NCBI GenBank assembly: GCA_900313265.1
Contig: OMRN01000080.1
Span: 1 to 7,138, forward strand
Length of the DNA: 7,138 nucleotides
Direction of reading: 5' to 3'
Origin: an uncultured Lachnospiraceae bacterium
GTDB lineage: Bacteria > Bacillota > Clostridia > Lachnospirales > Lachnospiraceae
Shown: piece by piece, positions 1 through 5,801 of the stretch
Layout of the letters: each line of letters begins with the position of its first letter
Numbering within the stretch: the first letter of the stretch is position 1
Notes under the pieces: model-generated
Database searches by the model: none
What the model was told of the DNA's origin: nothing
What the model saw: the letters and a program-made list of their open reading frames with translations, nothing else
Position numbers and translations under genes: made by a program

Positions 1-2
1 AA

Positions 3-82
3 GCAATTTAGGTTTGTGCGTCGCCCCAGCGTTGAATCATATTAAGTGGCTGCGTGCCATAGACCCATTCGGCAAAGAATAC
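3..82 (-). pseudogene. Possible decayed tyrosine recombinase C-terminal fragment
   Basis: Directly after the murE stop codon, and in the same reading frame, the minus strand stays open for 24 codons. The peptide contains GTQPLNMIQRW followed by GDAQT, then a TAA and codons for I-A. Many site-specific tyrosine recombinases have a similar stretch before the catalytic tyrosine, of the form PLNxxQRWLGHAQ followed by a T-rich segment and AIY. Compared with that remembered pattern, one residue (L/M) after QRW is missing, the catalytic His of LGH reads as Asp, and a TAA stands where a Lys codon would fit. No start codon or ribosome binding site belongs to it, and the catalytic Tyr would lie beyond the window. 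I read it as a degenerate integrase tail. It is short, lies at the extreme edge, and the match is from memory, so chance similarity or a contig-end artefact is possible. Confidence 0.3.
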
Positions 83-1549
83 TTACCGGAAGTAGTCGAG
101 GACGACTTCCTCCTCGCTGAAGTGGGTGCGCACGCCCTTCACTTCCTGATAGGTTTCGTGTCCTTTGCCGAGCAGTGCGTAAATATCGCCGGGCTTTGCC
201 TGGTCAAGGCACCACCGGATTGCTTCGGCGCGGTCGTCGATGGCAATGTATTTGCCGCCGGATTTCTCAATTCCTTCGATGATTCCCTTATTGATATCGG
301 CCATTTCCTCGAAACGGGGATTGTCCATGGTAATGACGCATAAATCCGCAAAAGCGCCGGCGACTTCGCCCATACCGATTCGTCTTGAGGCAGCGCGGTT
401 TCCTCCGCAGCCGAAAACGCAGACAAGGCGCTTCGGATGATACTCTTTTAACATTTCCAGAACGTACTGTGTACTGAAGGCATTGTGTGCATAATCAATC
501 ATGACACAGGCTTTCGGAAGTGCTTCCTTTATGACCTGGGTCCGGCCCTTTACGCTGATTTCGGAAAGGGCTTTTTTGATTTCATCGACCGAAACACCTT
601 CCAAAGAAGTAACGGCGCTTGCAATCAGCGCATTTTCCGCATTGAAGGAACCGGGCATCGATACATAGACGGTATCGGATTTTTCTTTGGTATGAAGGGT
701 AAATTCCACACCGAAACGGTCGCCTTCCCAGAGATTATGAATATTCTCCGCCGTAAAATCGGCATCCTTCGTAAAAGATGCGGTGACCGGATTAACGGAG
801 GCCTTTAAGAAATCATCGCTGTGCTCGTTATCCATGAAAATGACGGATTTTTTTCCCATCGGGAAAAGCGCCAGTTTGCAGTTTTTGTATTCATCGAAAT
901 CGGCATGCTCATTCGGTGAAATATGATCGGGTGAAAGATTTAAAAATGCCACCGTATCGAAATCGATTCCGTCCACGCGGTGAAGTTTTAAACTCTGGGA
1001 AGAGACTTCCATGACCACGTGCGAACATCCTTCTTTTACCATTAAGGAGAATAAGTACTGCAAATCAAAGGATTCCGGAGTGGTGTTCCGGATATCCAGA
1101 TCCACTTTGTCCGGACCGATAAACGCACCGTTTGTGCCGATCATTCCGACTTTGTGACCGGCCGTTTCCAAAATCCGCTTAATCATATGGGCCGTTGTGG
1201 TTTTTCCCTTGGTACCGGTCAGACCGATGACGGTCAGATTTTTTGAGGGATAATCATACCAGGCAGCGCTGATGAGTGCCAGTGCCGGACGTGCATTATC
1301 CACTTTGATAACGGTAATGTCCGAAGGGACATCAACGTCTTTTTCCACAATCAGTGCCGCGGCTCCGGATTCGACCGCTTTCGGAATAAAGTCATGTCCG
1401 TCGCTTGTGTAACCGGAAATGCAAATAAAAAGATTCCCCGGCGCCACTTTTCTTGAGTCCATGCAGATGCCTGTAATTTCGGTATCGGCCGACCCTGTAA
1501 CCAGTGTGTGGGGAAAGTCTTTTATCAGTTCGTTTAGTTGTCTGCTCAT
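83..1549 (-). CDS. murE: UDP-N-acetylmuramoyl-tripeptide synthetase MurE (probably meso-DAP adding)
   Basis: Cytoplasmic ATP-dependent Mur ligase that adds the third residue of the peptidoglycan stem peptide to UDP-MurNAc-L-Ala-D-Glu. At 488 aa it has normal family length and looks intact. Visible motifs: N-terminal UDP-binding domain with DSRKVxPGxLFxCxxG (residues 31-46); ATP P-loop TGTKGKTT (111-118); NTTPE (155-159); EVSSQSL (181-187); NLSPDH (204-209); Lys225 in YKNCKLALF, at the usual carbamylated-lysine position; DYAHN (352-356); FGCGGNR (379-385); DNPR (409-412); GKGHE (461-465). DNPR is the motif associated with meso-diaminopimelate recognition. However, the segment SPNEHADFDEY before Lys225 resembles L-lysine-type MurE proteins. 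The start is an ATG with AGGAGAAGGA immediately upstream (1551-1560). It is the last gene of the leftward block, 62 bp after the thioesterase. No terminator is visible before the window edge. Confidence 0.93.
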   Translation of the reverse strand: MSRQLNELIKDFPHTLVTGSADTEITGICMDSRKVAPGNLFICISGYTSDGHDFIPKAVESGAAALIVEKDVDVPSDITVIKVDNARPALALISAAWYDYPSKNLTVIGLTGTKGKTTTAHMIKRILETAGHKVGMIGTNGAFIGPDKVDLDIRNTTPESFDLQYLFSLMVKEGCSHVVMEVSSQSLKLHRVDGIDFDTVAFLNLSPDHISPNEHADFDEYKNCKLALFPMGKKSVIFMDNEHSDDFLKASVNPVTASFTKDADFTAENIHNLWEGDRFGVEFTLHTKEKSDTVYVSMPGSFNAENALIASAVTSLEGVSVDEIKKALSEISVKGRTQVIKEALPKACVMIDYAHNAFSTQYVLEMLKEYHPKRLVCVFGCGGNRAASRRIGMGEVAGAFADLCVITMDNPRFEEMADINKGIIEGIEKSGGKYIAIDDRAEAIRWCLDQAKPGDIYALLGKGHETYQEVKGVRTHFSEEEVVLDYFR

Positions 1550-1578
1550 GTCCTTCTCCTTCTTTCAGTCGTATTTCG

Positions 1579-1599
1579 ATTTTCCCAAGAGAGGAAAAT
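1579..1599 (-). other. Small intercistronic hairpin between thioesterase gene and murE
   Basis: ATTTTCC (1579-1585) and GGAAAAT (1593-1599) form a 7-bp inverted repeat with a 7-nt loop in the 62 bp gap before murE. There is no T-run on the minus strand after it, so it is not a canonical intrinsic terminator. It could mark an mRNA processing or stabilising site, or be incidental AT-rich symmetry. Confidence 0.25.
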
Positions 1600-1611
1600 G
1601 ATGCGTAAGTT

Positions 1612-2331
1612 TTATGATAATTTTGCCAGAAAAATCGTGCTGCCGTCTTCTAAGGCGCCGCGGATATATAAAGCACCGTTTTCTTCTTTGCCCGTAAGAA
1701 GAAGTTTGTCTCCTTCGTAGCAGGATACGCGGTAATCAATCTGGAAATCGGAGAAATGACGTCTGTCCCATTCCTCCATGGTAAAAAGTCCGACGATGGT
1801 ACGCACGTATGCGACATTATTCATGTGAAGACCGTAGTCGATGTCGATGCAGCGAACGGTGTATTCGCCCATCGGTGTTCCGTCTTTAAAATCGCGGATG
1901 CGCTCGAAATCTTCTTCATCTCCGGGGGTATCGTCAAAAACAAAGTCCGGGGAGTAGATTTTCTCCATTTTCTGAATGGCTTTGCTTTCGGTGTTGATGA
2001 CCACCCATTCGGTTTTGCCGTAAGCCAGAATTTCGTCATCCTTCGTAACTAAATACTGACGGTTTGCCTTGGCTTTTCCGGGCGTCTGCGGCCAGGTATG
2101 AAAAGAAATCTTTTCGGCCATTTTTATACGGCGGTTGAAATGTACTTTGGTTTTGGTTGCCACCCAGAAAAGATTCTGAGGGGAAAACGCAGTAATTCCC
2201 AGCCCTAAAAGCTCTGCGTGCTCCATGGCCATGTCCATGAAAATATCGATGGAGTCCGGCAGGGAAAGCTCGGCATTATAATTGCTCCGGCTGGGAAGTA
2301 CAAAGTCTGTTTTTGTTAATTTGTTCTGCAT
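1612..2331 (-). CDS. Acyl-ACP thioesterase family protein (FatA/FatB-like, double hotdog) with atypical active site
   Basis: A 239-aa soluble protein with the two-hotdog layout of acyl-ACP thioesterases. These release free fatty acids from acyl carrier protein. The N-terminal hotdog (about residues 1-120) carries LFWVATKTKVHFNR and ILAYGKTEWVVIN. The C-terminal hotdog (about 155-239) carries DIDYGLHMNNVAY (163-175), equivalent to the plant motif DLDVNQHVNNxKY. His169, Asn171, Asn172 and Asp165 are retained, but the catalytic Asn is Gly167. Exactly 34 residues after the His, where plant FatB has catalytic Glu in YRREC, this protein has Ser203 in YRVSC. Activity or substrate may therefore differ from classical enzymes. 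I prefer the ATG at 2329-2331. A second ATG three codons upstream (2338-2340) lies only 1 nt after the GGAG, whereas 2331 has 10 nt spacing. It is middle gene of the leftward block, coupled to mecA. Family assignment is confident; function is less so. Confidence 0.82.
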   Translation of the reverse strand: MQNKLTKTDFVLPSRSNYNAELSLPDSIDIFMDMAMEHAELLGLGITAFSPQNLFWVATKTKVHFNRRIKMAEKISFHTWPQTPGKAKANRQYLVTKDDEILAYGKTEWVVINTESKAIQKMEKIYSPDFVFDDTPGDEEDFERIRDFKDGTPMGEYTVRCIDIDYGLHMNNVAYVRTIVGLFTMEEWDRRHFSDFQIDYRVSCYEGDKLLLTGKEENGALYIRGALEDGSTIFLAKLS

Positions 2332-2340
2332 CGGGGGCAT

Positions 2341-2348
2341 TCTCCTTA
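2341..2348 (-). promoter_or_regulatory. Shine-Dalgarno overlapping the mecA stop codon
   Basis: On the minus strand the sequence TAAGGAGA contains the mecA stop TAA (2348-2346) fused to AAGGAG. The spacing is 10 nt to the ATG at 2331 but only 1 nt to the ATG at 2340, which favours 2331 as the thioesterase start. The fusion of stop and ribosome binding site suggests translational coupling from mecA. Confidence 0.65.
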
Positions 2349-3134
2349 CCCGGTAATAAGTCTGGCAAGGTCCTCTAAAGCGGTATTCTCAATGACGGCT
2401 TCGTAATGCTCATTGACATAGTTCGGGAAGGTCTCGATGGTAGGAGCAAGCGACCCGTACTGTGCAACGACGGAGCAGATATCACGGAATGCATCGTCCG
2501 AAAGGGAACCTTTGCATACCTTTAAAAGGTAATAGGAACTGTCCGGTTCGTCCGGATTCCGGTAAAGAGTGCTTGTTACCGAAAGGTCCTTGTTTAACAT
2601 ACGGATTAAGGAAAACAGATCTTCCGGGCAGTCAAAATAGAAGAAGCGGTCGACCGATTCTCCGAGGTGTACGCTTACCCTGGTATTAAAAGGAAGCGGA
2701 TTGTTTTCCGGCATTTCTTCGATATAATCGTCGATATCGTCTTCTCCGAAAGGCAGATCCTCCTCTTCCTGGGGCGGATCGATGATGCCCGAAGCTAGGG
2801 AACGTAAGAATTTGTCGAATTCCGACATCATACCGCCCTGTGCATCCACATCGGGAGAAAAACGGGAATATCTGGTGTTTAGTTCTTCCGGATTCTCAAC
2901 CTTGGTTACGATAATATTGGCATGATCCCGGTAAGGAATCACTTCAATGGCCAAAGGAATGTTTTCTGCTTCAAAACCGCACTGAATATATGCAAGCTGC
3001 ATCATATCCCGGAAAAGCTTTTTTACTTTTGCGGAACCGTATGCTATTTCGCTTAATTTTAATTCTCGTTTTTCCAATTCCGATTTGGAGAGGACACAGC
3101 GAATCTGATGATCATTGATTTTTTCAATTTTCAT
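2346..3134 (-). CDS. mecA: Adaptor protein MecA (ClpC substrate adaptor)
   Basis: MecA proteins bind substrates through an N-terminal domain and activate the ClpC unfoldase through a C-terminal domain. In Bacillus subtilis this controls ComK stability. The start MKIEKINDHQIR closely parallels B. subtilis MecA (MEIERINEHTVK). The N-domain spans about residues 1-85 and includes ANIIVTKVE. A flexible acidic linker covers 118-146 (DPPQEEEDLPFGEDDIDDY and on). The C-domain covers about 150-262, with FFYFDCPEDL, SSYYLLKV and a terminal NEHYEAVIENTALEDLARL that matches the family ending. At 262 aa it is longer than B. subtilis MecA (about 218 aa); the extra length is mostly the linker and a segment around 85-115. 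The ATG has a strong AAAGGAGG with 9 nt spacing. It is first gene of the leftward block. Targets in this organism cannot be told from sequence. Note that this is not the mecA of methicillin resistance. Confidence 0.88.
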   Translation of the reverse strand: MKIEKINDHQIRCVLSKSELEKRELKLSEIAYGSAKVKKLFRDMMQLAYIQCGFEAENIPLAIEVIPYRDHANIIVTKVENPEELNTRYSRFSPDVDAQGGMMSEFDKFLRSLASGIIDPPQEEEDLPFGEDDIDDYIEEMPENNPLPFNTRVSVHLGESVDRFFYFDCPEDLFSLIRMLNKDLSVTSTLYRNPDEPDSSYYLLKVCKGSLSDDAFRDICSVVAQYGSLAPTIETFPNYVNEHYEAVIENTALEDLARLITG

Positions 3135-3157
3135 TGCTTTAATCCTCCTTTTGGTAG

Positions 3158-3178
3158 TTAATACATCTTACTCCTTTT
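3158..3178 (-). promoter_or_regulatory. Minimal upstream ORF (Met-Tyr-stop) with its own Shine-Dalgarno in the mecA leader
   Basis: In the putative mecA leader, AAAAGGAG (3178-3171) precedes ATG-TAT-TAA (3166-3158) with 4 nt between GGAG and ATG. The stop lies 23 nt before the mecA ATG, which has its own better-spaced AGGAGG. A two-codon ORF with a good Shine-Dalgarno could act as a ribosome standby or attenuation element, or could be chance in purine-rich leader sequence. Confidence 0.3.
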
Positions 3179-3179
3179 T

Positions 3180-3203
3180 TTCACTTTCATCAATATCAGT
3201 GAA
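3180..3203. repeat. Inverted repeat TTCACT-N12-AGTGAA in the mecA leader
   Basis: Perfect 6-bp arms TTCACT (3180-3185) and AGTGAA (3198-3203) are separated by 12 bp, just upstream of the two-codon ORF. As RNA it gives a weak stem-loop; as DNA it has operator-like symmetry. No known regulator consensus is recognised. Confidence 0.3.
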
Positions 3204-3214
3204 GCAAAGAAGAA

Positions 3215-3228
3215 TCGAAAAATTTCGA
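3215..3228. repeat. 14-bp palindrome TCGAAAAATTTCGA in the mecA leader
   Basis: TCGAAA and TTTCGA are perfect 6-bp arms around AA, about 40-55 bp downstream of the proposed mecA -10 element. Position and symmetry are compatible with a repressor site. It may also be an incidental AT-rich palindrome. Confidence 0.28.
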
Positions 3229-3274
3229 AAATTCTGTGAACTCGTCAAACGCTATTGATTTTTCTTCTGCTCTT

Positions 3275-3283
3275 ATTATATCA
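3275..3283 (-). promoter_or_regulatory. Extended -10 promoter for the mecA-thioesterase-murE block
   Basis: The minus strand reads TGA-TATAAT: a perfect sigma-A -10 hexamer (3275-3280) with an extended TGn (3281-3283). The hexamer at 17 bp spacing is GAAACG, a poor -35, which is typical of extended -10 promoters. It predicts a leader of roughly 130 nt before the mecA ATG, containing the palindrome, inverted repeat and tiny ORF listed separately. Confidence 0.55.
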
Positions 3284-3346
3284 TAAATCCGGGCAGCCGT
3301 TTCGGAAATTTTATACCGGAAGGGAGGCATCGGAAGAAAAAATCAT

Positions 3347-3370
3347 CGCTTACGAAGTCTTTCGTAAGTG
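3347..3370 (-). terminator. Possible intrinsic terminator pointing leftward
   Basis: CTTACGAA (3349-3356) and TTCGTAAG (3361-3368) form a perfect 8-bp stem around a 4-nt loop. On the minus strand the stem is followed, after ATGA, by TTTTTTCTT (3334-3342), which fits a rho-independent terminator. On the plus strand a G-U and a C-G pair lengthen the stem to 10 bp, but no T-run follows. No leftward gene is visible immediately upstream, so it would end an unannotated short transcript or antisense transcription before the mecA promoter. The stem is only moderately GC-rich. Confidence 0.4.
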
Positions 3371-3379
3371 TCTTACAAA

Positions 3380-3403
3380 GCAAAATGCGGCTCCGCATCT
3401 TGC
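3380..3403. repeat. Second hairpin, adjacent to the putative terminator
   Basis: GCAA-a-ATGCG, then a GCTC loop, then CGCAT-c-TTGC: nine paired bases with one A/C mismatch, ten bases from the neighbouring stem. The intervening CTTACAAAG (3372-3380) is an 8/9 copy of CTTACGAAG at 3349-3357. Two compact hairpins in tandem suggest a small structured RNA or a REP-like intergenic repeat. No family is recognised. Confidence 0.35.
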
Positions 3404-3737
3404 CATTCCGACAATCAAAATACAAATAAATAATAAGATCCTTTTAAAAAACACAATAACTCAATTTTATTTATGCAAACTCTGATATTTCTTTTTATTT
3501 AGGTATTTCGAAGCGCTGTCTTTCCTGCAACCGGTTTGGGAGAAAACATCACGGATTCCTTTTGGAAATTTTTCCGGATTTGTTGCAGAAACCAATCACA
3601 AAACATCCTGCCGTTCATTCCCGATTTTATGACCGAAAAAGTTTACAAATTCTGTAAAAGTTCCCCTGAACCGACAGAAAACCGAAAACAACAATGTTCA
3701 CGCGGATTTGTGCTTTACGGTGTAAATAAAAAAAAGG

Positions 3738-3766
3738 ATGACTGTGCAGGGTGTTTTTGGTATAAT
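3738..3766 (+). promoter_or_regulatory. Sigma-A promoter for the GH18-sua5-rpiB block
   Basis: ATGACT (3738-3743; 4 of 6 matches to TTGACA), a 17-bp spacer and a perfect TATAAT (3761-3766). Transcription would begin near 3773, leaving a leader of about 70 nt before the GH18 ATG at 3843. Confidence 0.6.
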
Positions 3767-3819
3767 ATTCTGTGGTGCCTTGCGATTTTATGTAAATCAA
3801 ATTGACGAAGACTGCCAAA

Positions 3820-3846
3820 ATGAACTGTTTCGGAGAGAATAAATGA
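3820..3846 (+). promoter_or_regulatory. Possible 8-codon upstream ORF overlapping the GH18 start (ATGA)
   Basis: ATG at 3820 opens a frame encoding MNCFGENK. Its TGA overlaps the GH18 start codon as ATGA, an arrangement often seen in translational coupling. The GH18 Shine-Dalgarno (GGAGAG, 3832-3837) lies inside it. The upstream ORF itself has no convincing ribosome binding site, so it may be fortuitous. Confidence 0.2.
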
Positions 3847-5801
3847 ATAACGAATTTGATAATTTTGATGATATTGAAGATATTGATGATATCGATGATA
3901 TTGAAGATATCGATGATATTGATGATATTGAAGATATTGATGATATTGAAAAAAAAGCGGTGAAAAAGAAACCGTCCGCAAATAAAGAAGTACAAAAGCA
4001 GGTAAAGAAAAAAAGAAAGGCCAAGAAGCGTAAGAATGCATTCATGAAGGTGCTTCCGGTCATCATAGCCGTTGTTCTGATTCTGGCTGTCGGAGGTGCA
4101 TTCTACGGACAGAAACTGATGGAGAAATACTCCTACGGGACGGAAATGGCGGATTTAGTCGAGTACTACGGCATCGAACCCGGAAAACTCTCGATTGTGT
4201 ATAACGGAGAGAAACTGGAGGAGAAAGCGAAGCTGATTGACGGGAAGGCGTATTTTGACGAGGACTTTGTCAAAGAGCATTTTACCGATCATTTCTATGT
4301 GAACCGGGAGGAGCAGGCGGTTTTATATACCACGCAGGATCAGACCATCAAATGCGTAATCGGCGAGGATTTTAAGTATTATTTAACCGCGGATTCCCAG
4401 GTGGATTTAGATTACCGGCCCGTTGTTCTTGAGGGAGATACGCTTTATTTTGCGCTCGATTATCTGAAACTGTTTGTTCCGATTCAGGCGGATGTATATG
4501 CCGATCCGGGCTATATTGTGGTATTTACCGAAACACCTGCGGAATGGAAAGTGGCGAGTGTGAATAAGGATACGGCCATTCGTTACCAGGGCGGAATCAA
4601 GAGTCCGATTCTCGAAAATCTGTCTTCCGGCGATGAAATATATGTCATCGAGGAGATGGAAGACTGGGCCAAAGTTGCTTCCGATAACGGAAAAATCGGA
4701 TACCTGGAGATTAAGCAGTTTGATTACAGTGGCTCGTCTCCCGATTTTATGACCGGAGCGGAGGTAGCCATTCCACTTGAGTATACCAGCATTGCCTTCG
4801 ACGGAAAAATCAACATGGCCTTTCATCAGGTTTTTGCCGATCCGGCGTCGCATTTTGCTGCCGCAACGGAAAACGTTAAAAGCGTGAATATCATGGCTCC
4901 GACGATTTTCCGCTTTTCGGACAATTCCGGCAGCCTTGACATTCTTCCTTCCGCACGGTATGTGGAACTCGCACACGAAAAAGGAATGTCGGTATGGGCG
5001 GTCGTAACGGATGTGGATTCTCCGGACGTGGATATGGGAGAAGTATTAGAATCGACCGCGAACCGCCGCAAAGTTATCGAGGCGCTGATTACGCAGGCGA
5101 ATGAAAATAATATTGACGGAATCAATCTGGACATCGAAACCGTTTCGTCGGATGAGGCGAGTCATTTTGTCCAGTTCTTAAGGGAATTATCCGTGGAAAC
5201 CCACAAGAACAATATCATTCTTTCCGTGGATAACTACGCACTTGCTTCGATTACCGGATTTTATAACCGTAAGGAGCAGGGACAGGTTGCCGATTATGTC
5301 ATTATTATGGGATATGACGAGCACTGGGCAACAAGTCCGGTTGCCGGCAGTGTGGCCAGCATCGACTATGTGGACCGCGGAATCCGCGAAACCATTGCTC
5401 AGGTTGCACCGGAGAAAGTAATCAATGCGGTTCCGTTCTATACCAGAATCTGGAGAACCACCGAAGACGGCAAGGTAGGTTGTGACACCGTCGGAATGCC
5501 GATGCAGAATGACTGGGTGGCTCAGCACGGAATTACCCCTTCCTGGGATAACGAGACCTGCCAGAACTATGCGGAGACAATGTCCGGCGGAAAACTCTGC
5601 CAGGTATGGATGGAGGATGCGGAATCCCTGGAAGTAAAATTAAATACCATGGATCATTACAATCTTGCCGGTGTTGCGGAGTGGAAGTTGGGATTTGAAA
5701 CGCCGGATGTATGGGATGTATTTGAAAAATACATGGCGGGAACATTAAACCCGGAAGCGAATAAACCGGCAGGGGAAGATACGGCGGAAACGGGTGAATA
5801 A
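3843..5801 (+). CDS. Membrane-anchored glycoside hydrolase family 18 protein with SH3-like domain and acidic repeat tail
   Basis: A 652-aa protein, probably acting on peptidoglycan or other GlcNAc polymers at the cell surface. In order: a cytoplasmic tail with three perfect DDIEDIDDI repeats (9-35); a Lys/Arg-rich stretch (37-65, including KKKRKAKKRK); one transmembrane segment (68-88), giving an N-in/C-out type II anchor with no cleavable signal peptide; a region resembling copper-amine-oxidase N-terminal-like stalks (about 105-235); a bacterial SH3-like domain (about 237-295); and a GH18 barrel (about 315-632). The catalytic motif is DGINLDIE (425-432), with Glu432 the expected acid; MGYDEHW (489-495) and AEWKLGFE (612-619) are also typical. 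The overall form resembles YaaH/SleL-type GH18 proteins, but without LysM. GGAGAG precedes the ATG. The gene overlaps sua5 by 8 nt. Substrate, and any spore versus vegetative role, are inference. Confidence 0.85.
   Translation: MNNEFDNFDDIEDIDDIDDIEDIDDIDDIEDIDDIEKKAVKKKPSANKEVQKQVKKKRKAKKRKNAFMKVLPVIIAVVLILAVGGAFYGQKLMEKYSYGTEMADLVEYYGIEPGKLSIVYNGEKLEEKAKLIDGKAYFDEDFVKEHFTDHFYVNREEQAVLYTTQDQTIKCVIGEDFKYYLTADSQVDLDYRPVVLEGDTLYFALDYLKLFVPIQADVYADPGYIVVFTETPAEWKVASVNKDTAIRYQGGIKSPILENLSSGDEIYVIEEMEDWAKVASDNGKIGYLEIKQFDYSGSSPDFMTGAEVAIPLEYTSIAFDGKINMAFHQVFADPASHFAAATENVKSVNIMAPTIFRFSDNSGSLDILPSARYVELAHEKGMSVWAVVTDVDSPDVDMGEVLESTANRRKVIEALITQANENNIDGINLDIETVSSDEASHFVQFLRELSVETHKNNIILSVDNYALASITGFYNRKEQGQVADYVIIMGYDEHWATSPVAGSVASIDYVDRGIRETIAQVAPEKVINAVPFYTRIWRTTEDGKVGCDTVGMPMQNDWVAQHGITPSWDNETCQNYAETMSGGKLCQVWMEDAESLEVKLNTMDHYNLAGVAEWKLGFETPDVWDVFEKYMAGTLNPEANKPAGEDTAETGE
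3867..3947 (+). repeat. Three-copy 27-bp in-frame tandem repeat in the GH18 gene
   Basis: Three consecutive 27-bp units, each encoding DDIEDIDDI, differ only by ATT/ATC synonymous changes. Within each unit a 9-bp pattern GAT-GAW-ATH repeats. The array is prone to slippage in multiples of 9 bp, which would change tail length without a frameshift. It also explains the long Ser/Ile- and Asn/Ile-rich open frames on the opposite strand, which are shadows. Confidence 0.9.

Larger units (their letters stand above)
3135..3842. other. Divergent AT-rich intergenic region
   Basis: This ~708 bp stretch separates the two divergently transcribed blocks. It holds a minus-strand extended -10 promoter with a structured leader, two adjacent hairpins at 3347-3403, and a plus-strand sigma-A promoter at 3738-3766. 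The open frames crossing it start at TTG without a ribosome binding site, are rich in unusual residues and match no family I recognise, so I call no protein here. The segment from about 3404 to 3737 shows no gene or clear signal. Confidence 0.7.

Noticed and set aside
2710..2740. Acidic EDDIDDYIEE in MecA as related to the GH18 DDIEDIDDI repeat
   Set aside because: A short, non-repetitive acidic linker with different DNA; low-complexity convergence is the simpler explanation.
2346..3134. Methicillin-resistance mecA (PBP2a)
   Set aside because: The shared name is coincidental. The protein has the MecA ClpC-adaptor N- and C-domains and no transpeptidase motifs.
3244..3252. Single GTCAAA as a CtsR heat-shock operator before mecA
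   Set aside because: CtsR sites need tandem GGTCAAA heptads in a fixed arrangement; only one imperfect copy is present.
3278..3430. Minus-strand frame of about 40-55 codons across the tandem hairpins
   Set aside because: No convincing ribosome binding site, ends inside the mecA promoter, and no recognisable domain. Structured noncoding DNA explains the region better.
3255..3485. 76-aa plus-strand open frame in the intergenic region
   Set aside because: It begins with TTG without a Shine-Dalgarno, runs antisense through the mecA promoter and across both hairpins, and resembles no family.
3536..3805. 89-aa plus-strand open frame in the intergenic region
   Set aside because: TTG start, no Shine-Dalgarno, and it spans the GH18 promoter. 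Composition (many Cys, Phe, Lys) looks like translated noncoding DNA.
3867..3947. Tandem repeat as a CRISPR array or regulatory iteron
   Set aside because: Units are contiguous with no spacers, lie in frame inside the GH18 gene, and vary only at synonymous third positions, so it is a coding minisatellite.
3627..4066. Minus-strand open frames rich in Ile/Asn or Ser/Ile
   Set aside because: They are antisense readings of the GATGAT/ATT repeat and its flanks, with no ribosome binding site and low-complexity composition.
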